Below are positions 25,141 to 33,495 of a DNA stretch of 39,135 nt, piece by piece; position 1 is the stretch's first letter, and each line of letters begins with the position of its first letter. The notes beneath the pieces were generated by a model. That model saw nothing but the letters and a program-made list of their open reading frames with translations. It was not told where the DNA came from and did not search any database. A program made the translations under genes and the position numbers. The stretch spans positions 3,362,347 through 3,401,481 of the forward strand of contig CP070770.1 in assembly GCA_020345765.1 (NCBI GenBank), in the 5' to 3' direction. The stretch comes from Deltaproteobacteria bacterium. GTDB taxonomy: Bacteria; Desulfobacterota; G020345765.

Positions 25141-26283
25141 ATGATTTCCCGGAAAGCACAAGAGATCCCTCCTTTTATTGTAATGGAGGTTTTGGAGAAA
25201 GCAGGCGAGATGGAGAGGAAAGGGGAGGATATTATCCATCTGGAGATAGGGGAACCCGATTTCGATACCCCCGAGTGCATTAAGGAGGCGGCAAGTAGGG
25301 CGATGCGGGAAGGTAAGACAAAGTATACCCACAGCCTGGGATTAATTGAGCTCAGGGAGGCTATCTGCGAGCATTATCGGGACAAATATGGAGTTGAGAT
25401 TACCCCCGCTCAGGTTCTGATTACCTCCGGTACTTCCCCGGCCATGCTTTTGCTATTCTCTGCCCTCCTCAATCCGGGAGACGAAGTGGTAATTACCGAT
25501 CCTCACTATCCCTGTTATCCGAATTTCGTTAGCCTGGTCGACGGGGTACCAAGCTTCGTAAATGTATACGAAGCGGAAGGGTTTCAATATCGCCCAGAAG
25601 AGATCCGGAAGAAAATTAACCCAAAGACAAAGGGGATCGTAATCAACTCACCTTCAAACCCAACAGGTAATCTGCTTTCCGCCGAAAGAATGAAAGAGAT
25701 CGCTGAGCTGGGACTGATGGTTATTTCCGACGAAATCTACCACGGATTAGTATACGAGGGTAAGGAACACTGTATCCTGGAATTCACCGATAGGGCCTTT
25801 GTGCTTAACGGTTTTTCCAAATTATATGCAATGACCGGATGGAGACTGGGTTATGTCATCGCGCCTCAAGAGTTTGCGCGTCCGATGCAAAAGCTCCAAC
25901 AGAATCTTTTCATCTCCGCCAACTGCTTCGTCCAGTTGGCTGGGATTGCTGCTTTACGGGAGGCTTCCCAGGATGTGGCCCGGATGCGGGAGACCTATGA
26001 TACCCGAAGGAGGTATATGCTCAAAAGATTGCAGGAACTCGGGTTTGGAATATCATCCCCACCCACCGGAGCCTTTTATATTCTGGCTAATGCAAAAAGA
26101 TTCAACCAAGACTCGTACCGTTTTGCCTTTGATATCCTTAAGCAGGCCCGGGTAGCAGTGACTCCCGGGATCGATTTCGGTAGGAACGCCGAGGGTTATC
26201 TGCGGTTCTCCTATGCAGTCTCACTGGAAAAGATTCAGGAAGGAATGGAAAGGCTGGAGAAGTATTTGGCTGATTACCGCTAA
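25141..26283 (+). CDS. Class I/II pyridoxal-phosphate aminotransferase (aspartate aminotransferase-like)
   Basis: A 380-residue fold-type I aminotransferase. The N-terminal SRKAQEIPPFIVMEVLEKA and HLEIGEPDFDTPECI are typical of the aspartate/LL-DAP-type subgroup. Other motifs are the cofactor Tyr/Asn region INSPSNPTGN, the Asp in VISDEIYHGLVYEG, and the PLP-binding Lys in GFSKLYAMTGWRLGYVIAP. The C-terminal Arg that binds the substrate carboxylate is in YLRFSYAVSLEKI. The substrate is probably Asp or a related amino acid, but this group is broad. The ATG at 25141 gives the conserved N-terminus; the Shine-Dalgarno (AAGG) is weak and lies in the 19-bp stretch shared with the ilvE start region. 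engB follows after 49 bp. Confidence 0.93.
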   Translation: MISRKAQEIPPFIVMEVLEKAGEMERKGEDIIHLEIGEPDFDTPECIKEAASRAMREGKTKYTHSLGLIELREAICEHYRDKYGVEITPAQVLITSGTSPAMLLLFSALLNPGDEVVITDPHYPCYPNFVSLVDGVPSFVNVYEAEGFQYRPEEIRKKINPKTKGIVINSPSNPTGNLLSAERMKEIAELGLMVISDEIYHGLVYEGKEHCILEFTDRAFVLNGFSKLYAMTGWRLGYVIAPQEFARPMQKLQQNLFISANCFVQLAGIAALREASQDVARMRETYDTRRRYMLKRLQELGFGISSPPTGAFYILANAKRFNQDSYRFAFDILKQARVAVTPGIDFGRNAEGYLRFSYAVSLEKIQEGMERLEKYLADYR

Positions 26284-26332
26284 CATATTACCGTTCTGAA
26301 CATATATCATTAACTGATAGAGCTATGAATAG

Positions 26333-26920
26333 ATGAAAATTAGCTCGTCCGAGTACGTTAAGAGTGTCTTTAATCCTGCAGACTTACCGAGAGAGAGCCT
26401 CCCGGAGATAGCCTTTGCCGGTCGATCCAATGTGGGGAAATCCTCCCTGATCAATTCTCTGGTAAAACAACGGAAGCTGGCCCGGACCAGCAGTGACCCG
26501 GGTAAAACCCGATCGATTATATTCTATCGGATAAATAACGAGTTCCTTTTTGTGGACCTGCCGGGATATGGTTATGCCCGGGTATCCCGGGAACTCCGGG
26601 AGGCCTGGAGGCCATTGGTGGAGGGATATTTCAGGAACCGAAAGAGTTTGCGAGCGGCAGTCGTTATCCTTGATATCAGAAGGGAGCTTTCATCCGGGGA
26701 CAGAGATTTATTGGATTGGCTGAAAACCCTTAAGATTTCAACGGTTATCGTCTTAACCAAAGTGGATAAGCTTTCCCGGAATCAACGGGAAAAACAGCAA
26801 AAGCTGATTGGGGAGTCACTCGGGGTTGAGAAAGAAAGTTTGATCCTTTTCTCCGGATTGACCGGAGAAGGCAGGGATAGGCTGTGGAAAAGGATTATGG
26901 GCGAGATCCGGGCTATTTAA
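26333..26920 (+). CDS. engB: Ribosome-biogenesis GTPase YihA/YsxC/EngB
   Basis: EngB is a small GTPase needed for assembly of the large ribosomal subunit. The 195 residues match the family. G motifs are intact: G1 AGRSNVGKSSLIN, G2 around DPGKTRSIIFYRI, G3 VDLPGYGYARVS, G4 VLTKVDKLS and G5 ILFSGLTGEG. The ATG at 26333 has no strong Shine-Dalgarno sequence in the 49-bp spacer, but the N-terminus begins as in other EngB (ISSSEYVKSVFNPADLPRESLPEIAFAGRSN, viewed in pieces). The 3' end overlaps the convergent dehydratase gene by 8 bp, and no terminator is visible between them. Confidence 0.95.
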   Translation: MKISSSEYVKSVFNPADLPRESLPEIAFAGRSNVGKSSLINSLVKQRKLARTSSDPGKTRSIIFYRINNEFLFVDLPGYGYARVSRELREAWRPLVEGYFRNRKSLRAAVVILDIRRELSSGDRDLLDWLKTLKISTVIVLTKVDKLSRNQREKQQKLIGESLGVEKESLILFSGLTGEGRDRLWKRIMGEIRAI

Positions 26921-27893
26921 GCATTTCCAGGAAGGACTCGATCCGGAGCCGGGTGCGGGCGTCAAGAAGGAAAGACCGGTCTCCCTCGATGCTGAGAACG
27001 GGAAGCTTGATCTTGCGGCGGATAATGATATCCTCAATCTGACGGTGGCAGAAGGACTGGTAGTAATGGATGAGGGCATCTATCTTTCTTATCTTTATTT
27101 CGTGAATTATATCCTCGATCCTGCCAAAAATATCATAAGGATAGGTGTAACATAAGTACTGATCCAGAAGGGTGGAAGTAGGATAGGGCATACTGAACTG
27201 GCGCTGGATCTCGCTGAATAACACCCGGGCTCCCCGGGATTCCAGGAAACCATAGAACTCCTGAGCGTCATAAATGGGAGGGACGCCGATATAGCCCAAC
27301 CGGAGCCGCTCTTTAAAGGGGGAGCGCATCTTCAACTCATCAAGAAATCGGTCCACCTCCCGCTCGAAAGCCTCCAAATCTCTATTCATATCAGTGGTGC
27401 AGACCTGATAATGATGATTTTCGTAGCCCGTGACAACATTTGCTTTCCAGCTTAGCTCATCAATACGGTGAACCTTGCTCCGGAGGGCATCCAGCCTTCT
27501 CTTGGTGGTAAGGACCTGTTCATCACCTACCCGATAACAGTCCATCAGGCTTTTGAATTGGGCACTCAGGAGCCCGCGATTGCGGTCATAAGGGTAGGCG
27601 AAAGGAACCACTTTTATTGCCAGCAGTTGGAATAGCTCAATCAGAGCGTGGGTGTAGCTGCAATCCCCTTGAGTAACGGCGATGACCTCCTGAATTCCCG
27701 CCTTCAGGGCAGTGGAGTAAATGCCCTTGATCCAACCACAAATATTACGGGGAAACCCCTCGGCCTCTGCCTTGTCAACCAACTCGCTTCGGTGGGGATC
27801 GGTAATGAAAAGATTGTTAAGGTCCACCGGCTGATGGCCGGCCGCCAGGAGAATCTCGATAGGGACGGTGGTAGTAAAACCAATCTGTTTCAT
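26913..27893 (-). CDS. 2-hydroxyacyl-CoA dehydratase D-component family protein
   Basis: A 326-residue member of the HgdB/FldC/BcrC-type family (PF06050 group), which carries a [4Fe-4S] cluster and, with a partner subunit and an ATP-driven activator, performs reductive dehydration or dearomatisation. Seen are FTTTVPIEILLAAGHQPVDLNNL near the N-terminus, the cysteines in NICGWIKG and TQGDCSYTHALIE, YQSFCHRQIEDIII near the C-terminus, and LPVLSIEGDRS, all characteristic of the fold. No second subunit and no activator ATPase (HgdC type) is in the window, so it is an orphan here and its substrate is unknown. A weak promoter pattern (TTGGAA, 17 nt, TAGGAT on the minus strand) lies right before the ATG. 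Confidence 0.87.
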   Translation of the reverse strand: MKQIGFTTTVPIEILLAAGHQPVDLNNLFITDPHRSELVDKAEAEGFPRNICGWIKGIYSTALKAGIQEVIAVTQGDCSYTHALIELFQLLAIKVVPFAYPYDRNRGLLSAQFKSLMDCYRVGDEQVLTTKRRLDALRSKVHRIDELSWKANVVTGYENHHYQVCTTDMNRDLEAFEREVDRFLDELKMRSPFKERLRLGYIGVPPIYDAQEFYGFLESRGARVLFSEIQRQFSMPYPTSTLLDQYLCYTYPYDIFGRIEDIIHEIKIRKIDALIHYYQSFCHRQIEDIIIRRKIKLPVLSIEGDRSFLLDARTRLRIESFLEMLK

Positions 27894-27955
27894 AATAAAA
27901 GATCCTATCAGATATCGGGGAGGATTCCAATGGTAAATAAGGCTTTTGAATTATC

Positions 27956-27984
27956 TTGACAATAACCTGGAACTGGCTTATTTT
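27956..27984 (+). promoter_or_regulatory. Candidate promoter for the GerMN / FrzS-like operon
   Basis: TTGACA (27956-27961), a 17-nt spacer, and TATTTT (27979-27984), 54 nt before the ATG at 28039. The -35 matches consensus. Confidence 0.5.
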
Positions 27985-28038
27985 AAAGGAGAATTAAAAA
28001 GCTGATTGGGAATTTAAAGGATAAAGATAATCGGGGAT

Positions 28039-28680
28039 ATGTCAGCCGCAAAGAGAAGGAAACATAAGGCGATAGTGAAAAAGAACGGAAAGAAAATACT
28101 CCTTATATCTCTCGGGATTCTGATTGTATTGACTGCTACGATCGGGATTGTTTTTTATTATAAGCCTTTCAAAACATTATTGCCGTTAGGAAAAAAATCC
28201 GTCTCTCAAACAACTCGACCTCTTACCGGAAAGACCGAGAAGGAGATTATAGTGTTCTTTTCAGATTATACGAGGGATAAATTATCACCAGAGAGAATAG
28301 AGATTAACCCGAGCAATGATTTGATTGGGCTTTCAAAGCAAGTGATAAATGAGCTGATCAAAGGACCAAAAAGCAACTTAGGTCCTACCATACCTCGGGG
28401 AACCGAGATGAGGGATCTGCATATCGATCAGACGGGAACTGTCTATGTGGATTTCACCCGGGAGCTGGCGGCAAATCATCCCGGGGGGAGTTCGGCGGAA
28501 CTTCACACTATTTATTCGATTGTTAATTCCCTGCTCATGAACTTTCCCGAAATCAAACGGGTTCAGATACTTATTGAAGGGGAAAAGATTAAACAGACCC
28601 TGGCCGGACATATTGACGCCCGCCGACCATTTAACGTTAATCGGGAGATAATCGGAAACCTGAATTTACCGAGGAAGTAG
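28039..28680 (+). CDS. Membrane-anchored GerMN-domain protein
   Basis: A 213-residue protein with a very basic N-terminus (SAAKRRKHKAIVKKNGKK), one membrane helix (~residues 20-42, LLISLGILIVLTATIGIVFYY) and an outside domain. Residues ~70-195 match the GerMN type (sporulation/germination, PF10646): EIIVFFSDYTRDKL, VINELIKGPKSNLGPTIPRGTEMRDLHID, TVYVDFTRELAANHPGG, and VQILIEGEKIKQTLAGHID. GerMN also occurs in many non-sporulating bacteria, and no other sporulation gene is seen here, so sporulation should not be inferred. The FrzS-like gene follows after 6 bp, a clear operon arrangement. Confidence 0.85.
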   Translation: MSAAKRRKHKAIVKKNGKKILLISLGILIVLTATIGIVFYYKPFKTLLPLGKKSVSQTTRPLTGKTEKEIIVFFSDYTRDKLSPERIEINPSNDLIGLSKQVINELIKGPKSNLGPTIPRGTEMRDLHIDQTGTVYVDFTRELAANHPGGSSAELHTIYSIVNSLLMNFPEIKRVQILIEGEKIKQTLAGHIDARRPFNVNREIIGNLNLPRK

Positions 28681-28686
28681 TAAAAA

Positions 28687-30336
28687 ATGGCTCCCAAAGT
28701 ATTGATCATCGATCAAGATAAATCAAACGTTGATCAGCTTACGGTTCTCTTGGAGCGTATGGGATATGAATGCCTGACGGAGAGCAAAGGTGAAGCTGGT
28801 TATACTCGGTTAGAGAGCGAATCCCCGGCGCTGATTGTTCTTTCAGTCGAACTACCGGATGTGAGTGGTTACCTGATCTGTAAAAGGATAAAGGAAGACA
28901 AGAAACTGCGGAAGGTTCCCTTGATTTTGACATCTTCGGAGGCTAAGTTAGAGGACTTCGAAAAGCATCGTAAATTAAAGGTTAAGGCAAATGATTACCT
29001 GAGTAAGCCCTTCAACGAAGCAGATATGAAGAACAAGGTCGAAAACCTGCTTGGTATTCAGGCTACCCCGGAAGAATATGCCGAGTTAGAGGTGAAAGTC
29101 CATGATTTCCTTGAGGAAAAGGTAAATCTCGAGAAGAAGATCGAAGAGCAGAAAACTCGACTTTTGGCTTTAGAGGAAAATCTGAGCAGTATTGAAAAGG
29201 AGAGAAACGAGCTGAAGGAGAGGCTAAAAGAGCAAAAGCGGGTCGAGGAAGAGAAATTTAGCGAAGAAAAAAAGGCGCTTCTGAAGGAAAAAGATAGTCT
29301 GCTTAAGGAAATGGAGCAGATCCGAGAAAATTTAAGGGAGCAACGTAAGAGTGAGTCGGCATTCCAGGATGAAATAAAGAAACTCGAACAGGACAACAAT
29401 CTACTGGAGAGAAGGGTTTCTGAGCTGGAAGGGCTGATAAGGGATATTGAGGTGCTTCAGAAGAGATTGGAGCAGGCAAATGCCGAGAAAGAAAAAATTC
29501 TGAAACAATATGAGGACGAGACAAGGAATAAGAAGCTGATTATAGAGGAGAAGGAGGCCTTGGAGAAGGAGCTGAGGAGTATCAAGAAGGGTCTGGATGA
29601 GAAGGAGGAGAAGTTAAAAAGAGTAGGGGAGCTTGTTGAAAAGACCAGGGAACTTAAGACGGAACTGAAAGAGATTAAAGGTGAAAGAGCACGGTTAAAA
29701 ATTGAATATGAGGCCCGGTTAAACGAGAAAGAGGAGGAGGGGAACACACTGCGCAGCCAGTTAGAATTGCTTCAGGAGGAGAAAGACAGACTGGAGGAGA
29801 TAACCTCTCAATTTGAAGAATTAAAGGCCCAAAGAGAAAAATTAGGAAGTGAGCAGGATCTGTCAGATTACGACAGGGAGGGTTTAATTAAACTTTGTCA
29901 AGTAGAGGTAGCGGAAAAGGAGGCCCTTCTGATAGAGAAAGAAGCTTTAGAAAAGGAAGTCAATAGTCTCAAGCAGAGCCTTCAGAAGAGTGATGAAAAG
30001 CTGAGTAAGGTTGGGGAACTGGTAAAGAAGACCAAGGAGCTAAAATCGAAAATGGATGAGCTCAGAAGTGAAAAGGAGGAAATGGAGAAGGAATATCAAC
30101 TGCAGTTGAAGGATAAGCATGAGGAGGGGGCAGAGATTAAAGAACAGATAAAGACTCTTGAAATAAAATTGACCGAGGCTAACAAAATAATGGAAGAGTT
30201 TAAGATAGTAGGGCCGCAGTTGGAAAAGGAGCGCGAGGACCTCAAGGCAGAAAGGGACCGATTAAAAGAGAAGTTGGAATCAATGTCAACCGGCGGGCTC
30301 AGTAAGGGAATAAAGGGGATCTTTAAAAGAAGTTAA
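28687..30336 (+). CDS. FrzS/AglZ-like protein: pseudo-receiver domain plus long coiled coil
   Basis: A 549-residue protein. Residues 1-121 form a receiver fold with D9/D11 (IIDQDKSN), T82 (LILTSSEA) and K107 (YLSKPF), but the phospho-acceptor position holds Ser53 (VLSVELPD) instead of Asp, so it should not be phosphorylated in the usual way. The segment SGYLICKRIKEDKKLRKVPL and FEKHRKLKVKANDYLSKP follows the same pattern I recall for the FrzS receiver of Myxococcus (GYLICGKLKKDDDLKNVP, HRKLKAHADEYVAKP). Residues ~130-535 are almost continuous Glu/Lys/Leu coiled coil with two similar segments (EKEALEKEL...KVGELVKKTKELK). The end is GLSKGIKGIFKRS. FrzS and AglZ are cell-pole/motility proteins working with MglA; an MglA-type gene lies 4.3 kb downstream. 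Its role here is inferred. Confidence 0.85.
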   Translation: MAPKVLIIDQDKSNVDQLTVLLERMGYECLTESKGEAGYTRLESESPALIVLSVELPDVSGYLICKRIKEDKKLRKVPLILTSSEAKLEDFEKHRKLKVKANDYLSKPFNEADMKNKVENLLGIQATPEEYAELEVKVHDFLEEKVNLEKKIEEQKTRLLALEENLSSIEKERNELKERLKEQKRVEEEKFSEEKKALLKEKDSLLKEMEQIRENLREQRKSESAFQDEIKKLEQDNNLLERRVSELEGLIRDIEVLQKRLEQANAEKEKILKQYEDETRNKKLIIEEKEALEKELRSIKKGLDEKEEKLKRVGELVEKTRELKTELKEIKGERARLKIEYEARLNEKEEEGNTLRSQLELLQEEKDRLEEITSQFEELKAQREKLGSEQDLSDYDREGLIKLCQVEVAEKEALLIEKEALEKEVNSLKQSLQKSDEKLSKVGELVKKTKELKSKMDELRSEKEEMEKEYQLQLKDKHEEGAEIKEQIKTLEIKLTEANKIMEEFKIVGPQLEKEREDLKAERDRLKEKLESMSTGGLSKGIKGIFKRS

Positions 30337-30362
30337 TCCATCCCATTAGCGCATTATTTTAG

Positions 30363-32876
30363 TTAATCCACCGTATACCTCCAGATACCGAATCCCCCGA
30401 ACCATTTGTTATCATTTAAATCTATTACCTTTAATCCACCTTCTTCCGGTGGATAGTAGGTGGTCCAGGCTATCCCGTCATACTTGACTGCCCCACCAGG
30501 GACATTCACCCAGATATTATCCTTGCCATCTATTTTCCAAAACTCACTAAGATACTTGGTGCTCAAGAGGTCGGTATAATCACCTTCTACCGCAGCTATA
30601 ATATCAGGATATATTGTCCATCCACTGCCATTGTATTTTTTATACTCCCCCCCGACTTCAATCCAGACATTATTATTATCCACCGTCCACAGCGTATTCT
30701 CATTTATGGTAGTCATGATCTCGGCATAATTGCCCTCGATTGCCTCCTGGCGGGTTGAGTAGCTCACCCAGCCCGTTACCCCGTCAAACCGGCTGATGCC
30801 GATAGGAGTTAGGAACCATAGATAGTCGGTGGAAACAGCTATATCAAAAACCTCATCGTCTATCAAACCGCTATTGGAAGTATTATAAAAAATAGGTAAG
30901 CCAATATAATCTCCATCTATATACTTTCTAACACCAAGCTTAAGACCAGCGATAGTTCCTAACCAGACGTTACCATTCATATCTACTGCAATTGCGTTCG
31001 CGTTCCCTCCCGCCTCAGCCATGAACCAGTAATCAATCCCGTCAAATACCCATGTAGCTCCCTCCTCAGCGGCAATCCACCAGATACCACTATTATCCCG
31101 GGCAATATCTTGAATTGCCCAATCTCCCAGGCTGCTGTTCCACATAGTGTAGGTCGTCCAATCCGAGCCGTCAAACTCACTCAACCCCCCATCATAAGTG
31201 CCGAACCAGATATTGCCATTAGCTTGAATCTCAACGACCGAGGCCTCATTGCCCCCGAGCTCTTCAGCCCAATAGAGTGTTGAAGTAATACCATCGTATT
31301 TGGCTAGGCCCTCTCGTTGAAAACCAGGCTCAATCCCAAAGATATTCCCACTGCCGAACCAGATATCATCGTTTGAATCTACTGAGATTGTGAAGATTAT
31401 TGACCCACTGGTCGCATGGTTTGTCCAGCTCACCCCGTCAAATTTACAGAGTGTATCCCCGGCACCAAGCCAGGCATTGCCTGCCGTATCAAAGTCAATT
31501 GCGACGACACCATTATCTGACAAATCGCTGTTTTCAGTGGTGTAGGTAGTCCAGCTTGTCCCGCTCAAAACGCTCACTCCCCCGGCAACCAGGTCACCAC
31601 TCGGAATTTCAATTACGGGAACGGCCCCTACCCAGACATTATCGTCAGGATCAATACCCACCGTATAAACCTCCGCCAGTGGCCAGCCGTCGGCATCGGT
31701 ATAAATGGTCCAATTGGTGCCGTCATACTTGGTCAGTCCGTACCTCCCCCCGATCCAGACATTCCCCGGGGAATCCACCGCTATCGAGTTCACCCGGTTG
31801 TGGGGGAGCTCCCCGATACCATAAACGGTCCAGGTCTCTCCATCAAAAACACTTACCCCGGAATTATAGGTCCCAAACCAGAGCCTCCCCTGCTTATCCA
31901 CCGCTACGGCATTTACATTGTCACCCACTAAATCGCCCTTGGAAAAGTTATAGTTTGTCCAGGTGGTGCCGTCATACTTGCATACTCCGTTGCCGTATTT
32001 TGTCTTATCCCCCAGTTCCCAGCGATCCCCACTTCCAAACCATTTGTTCCCCTCACTGTCAATGGCTACCGCTCGGACTACATTATTGCAGAGCCCATCG
32101 GCAGTGGTGTATTTGGTGTAGGTGCCATTCTCGATATCCCATCTGACCACCCCACCCTTGGTCCCTACCCAGATATATTCCCCATCAAAGGTGTTCTCAA
32201 TCGCACTGCCGCCAATGTGATTGGCATAGTTGAACTGTTTCCAGAGGTCATCCCGGATCTCTAAAGTAATGCTTGCTGAGTTCTGGGCACAATTATTATC
32301 AGTGGCAGTAAGGGTAATCGTATGGAGGCCCAGGGATAACTGGCTGGCTATTGCTGTCCCGACTCCAATTTGTCCGTCAATATCAGAGCTCCAGACCAGG
32401 GAGGCTCCGTTGAGCGAGCCTTGCTCAAAATCCTCTGCCTCCCCGGCGAATCCTATCGCAGTTGCGGGATCATAGCGGTTCCCTTCCTGCGGGCTTAAGA
32501 TACTTGCTACATGGGGGGGAACATTAATCGTAATCCTCCAGCTTTTGGTCACAGATAACTCCCCGTCGCTGATGATAACTTTCAGATACTTCATCTTATA
32601 ATCGCCTACTCTCGATGAAAAAAGGTATTCAGTTGTCACAGAAACTTCCTTCACATCAAGTATCCAGCAGTAACTTAGCCCCTCTCCCTCGGGGTCATAC
32701 GCTATTACAGAAAATCTCAAAGAATTTCCTTCATTGATAATTGGAGCCAGGGATTCCGGCAAAAAGGACTCAATAATCGGAGGTTGATTGGGCCTCACCC
32801 CTATCTCCTTCCCACACCCGAAGCTGATCCCCAGAAGCAGAATGAACAGGAGCAAAATTAACCATCTTTTATCCAT
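30363..32876 (-). CDS. Probable lipoprotein with Ig-like region and Reg_prop beta-propeller repeats
   Basis: An 837-residue exported protein. The signal peptide is followed by a lipobox-like SFGC, with Cys21 as the likely lipidated residue; the -3 position is not ideal. Residues ~30-215 contain two Ig/PKD-like segments (FSVIAYDPEGEGLSYCWILD, HTITLTATDNNCAQNSASITLEI). Residues ~220-835 carry many ~40-residue blades of the two-component-regulator-propeller type (WVGTKGGVVRWDIENG, AVAVDKQGRLWFGTYNSGVSVFDG, IAVDSPGNVWIGGRYGLTKYDG). No kinase domain is attached, so it is not a hybrid sensor itself but a surface or periplasmic binding protein. The ATG at 32876 is chosen over an in-frame TTG at 32888 because GAGAGGG (32880-32886 on the plus strand) precedes it. 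It converges on the FrzS-like gene with a 26-bp gap. Confidence 0.85.
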   Translation of the reverse strand: MDKRWLILLLFILLLGISFGCGKEIGVRPNQPPIIESFLPESLAPIINEGNSLRFSVIAYDPEGEGLSYCWILDVKEVSVTTEYLFSSRVGDYKMKYLKVIISDGELSVTKSWRITINVPPHVASILSPQEGNRYDPATAIGFAGEAEDFEQGSLNGASLVWSSDIDGQIGVGTAIASQLSLGLHTITLTATDNNCAQNSASITLEIRDDLWKQFNYANHIGGSAIENTFDGEYIWVGTKGGVVRWDIENGTYTKYTTADGLCNNVVRAVAIDSEGNKWFGSGDRWELGDKTKYGNGVCKYDGTTWTNYNFSKGDLVGDNVNAVAVDKQGRLWFGTYNSGVSVFDGETWTVYGIGELPHNRVNSIAVDSPGNVWIGGRYGLTKYDGTNWTIYTDADGWPLAEVYTVGIDPDDNVWVGAVPVIEIPSGDLVAGGVSVLSGTSWTTYTTENSDLSDNGVVAIDFDTAGNAWLGAGDTLCKFDGVSWTNHATSGSIIFTISVDSNDDIWFGSGNIFGIEPGFQREGLAKYDGITSTLYWAEELGGNEASVVEIQANGNIWFGTYDGGLSEFDGSDWTTYTMWNSSLGDWAIQDIARDNSGIWWIAAEEGATWVFDGIDYWFMAEAGGNANAIAVDMNGNVWLGTIAGLKLGVRKYIDGDYIGLPIFYNTSNSGLIDDEVFDIAVSTDYLWFLTPIGISRFDGVTGWVSYSTRQEAIEGNYAEIMTTINENTLWTVDNNNVWIEVGGEYKKYNGSGWTIYPDIIAAVEGDYTDLLSTKYLSEFWKIDGKDNIWVNVPGGAVKYDGIAWTTYYPPEEGGLKVIDLNDNKWFGGFGIWRYTVD

Positions 32877-32932
32877 TTGCCCTCTCAAAAGGGAGAAAAT
32901 GCTACTTTGTTAACTTATTGGAGTATGTCTTG

Positions 32933-33003
32933 GGTAGAGCAGAAAGAGGAAATTCGGTAGTTGTAAGAATGTTTTTATCAGCAGCAGTAACATCTGCTCT
33001 ACC
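32933..33003. repeat. 11-bp inverted repeat flanking a 49-bp segment
   Basis: GGTAGAGCAGA (32933-32943) and TCTGCTCTACC (32993-33003) are exact reverse complements separated by 49 bp. The 71-bp block lies in the 214-bp gap between the lipoprotein start and the HEPN gene end. It resembles a small palindromic non-coding element; the middle holds no gene. The arm looks like a tRNA D-arm word but no tRNA can be built around it. Confidence 0.6.
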
Positions 33004-33090
33004 GTAAAGCCTATTAATGATAATCTATTAAATCGATATTTATTTGTCGAAATTAAAAGTCAGTATGTTCGCTTATAGCGTATTTTTCCT

Positions 33091-33495
33091 CTACGAATAA
33101 GGTATCATAGATTCTACCCATCGGACAACTCGCTCGGCGAGAGCGAGGGCTTCTGCATAATCCTCTGCGGTGACATCTTCGGACATCCCGGGATACCTCG
33201 TTTCTACTGCATACCCGGTCAGAAAGTCGGCATGGCGAATCTCTTCCGGAACATCCATCCCACTCTGATGGAGTATAGTCAGTAGATCCATGATATCGTG
33301 AGTCTTTGGAAACGGTACATTTCGATAGACCAACAGAGCCTTGAGGGCCTTCTCCGTTGCCTGCTAGGCATCAAAACAAAAATCTTCGTAGAGGACTTCA
33401 GGAAGATTGCGGTCCGCCTTAGCTTTTGCCAGGTTTCTGCGGGCCCTACGAAGCCATTCGGCAGGTTTAGTCGGGTCGCGGTGCTCAGGCGGCAT
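33091..33495 (-). pseudogene. HEPN-domain protein, interrupted by an in-frame TAG
   Basis: Read from the ATG at 33495, the frame encodes a HEPN-type protein of 134 codons: an EWLRRARRNLAKAKAD helix, EDFCFDA, then TAG at codon 44 (33364-33366 on the plus strand), then QATEKALKALLVYRNVPFPKTHDI, DLLTILHQSG, and HADFLTGYAVETRYPG with an EALALAERVVRWV helix. HEPN proteins of this type usually read A-Q-Q-A-x-E-K-A-L-K-A at that point, so the TAG replaces a Gln codon (CAG to TAG, one transition). TAG is a normal stop elsewhere in the window (AsmA and DUF4388 genes), so read-through is unlikely. The start overlaps the end of the nucleotidyltransferase gene by 11 bp, the usual MNT-HEPN arrangement. 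No Rx4-6H RNase motif is visible. A downstream restart (TTG at 33333) would give 80 residues lacking the first helices. Confidence 0.8.

Noticed and set aside
28039-28680. GerMN domain as evidence of an endospore-forming organism.
   Set aside because: The domain is widespread outside spore formers and no other sporulation gene is visible.
29058-29747. Long minus-strand open frames opposite the FrzS-like gene, rich in Ser and Phe.
   Set aside because: They are the antisense reading of Glu/Lys coiled-coil codons; no independent start signal or motif.
30331-30372. Two copies of agttaatcca at the convergent ends of the FrzS-like and lipoprotein genes.
   Set aside because: Ten bases overlapping stop codons on both strands; likely chance and too short to call.
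31556-32146. A 196-codon plus-strand open frame opposite the lipoprotein gene.
   Set aside because: Its translation is Arg/Ser/His/Pro-rich low-complexity text with no family pattern; it is the antisense shadow of the propeller repeats.
32931-33004. GGTAGAGCAGA resembles a tRNA D-arm and the block is about tRNA size.
   Set aside because: No T-arm GTTCGA-type word, no anticodon arm and no acceptor stem fits; the ends pair as a simple inverted repeat instead.
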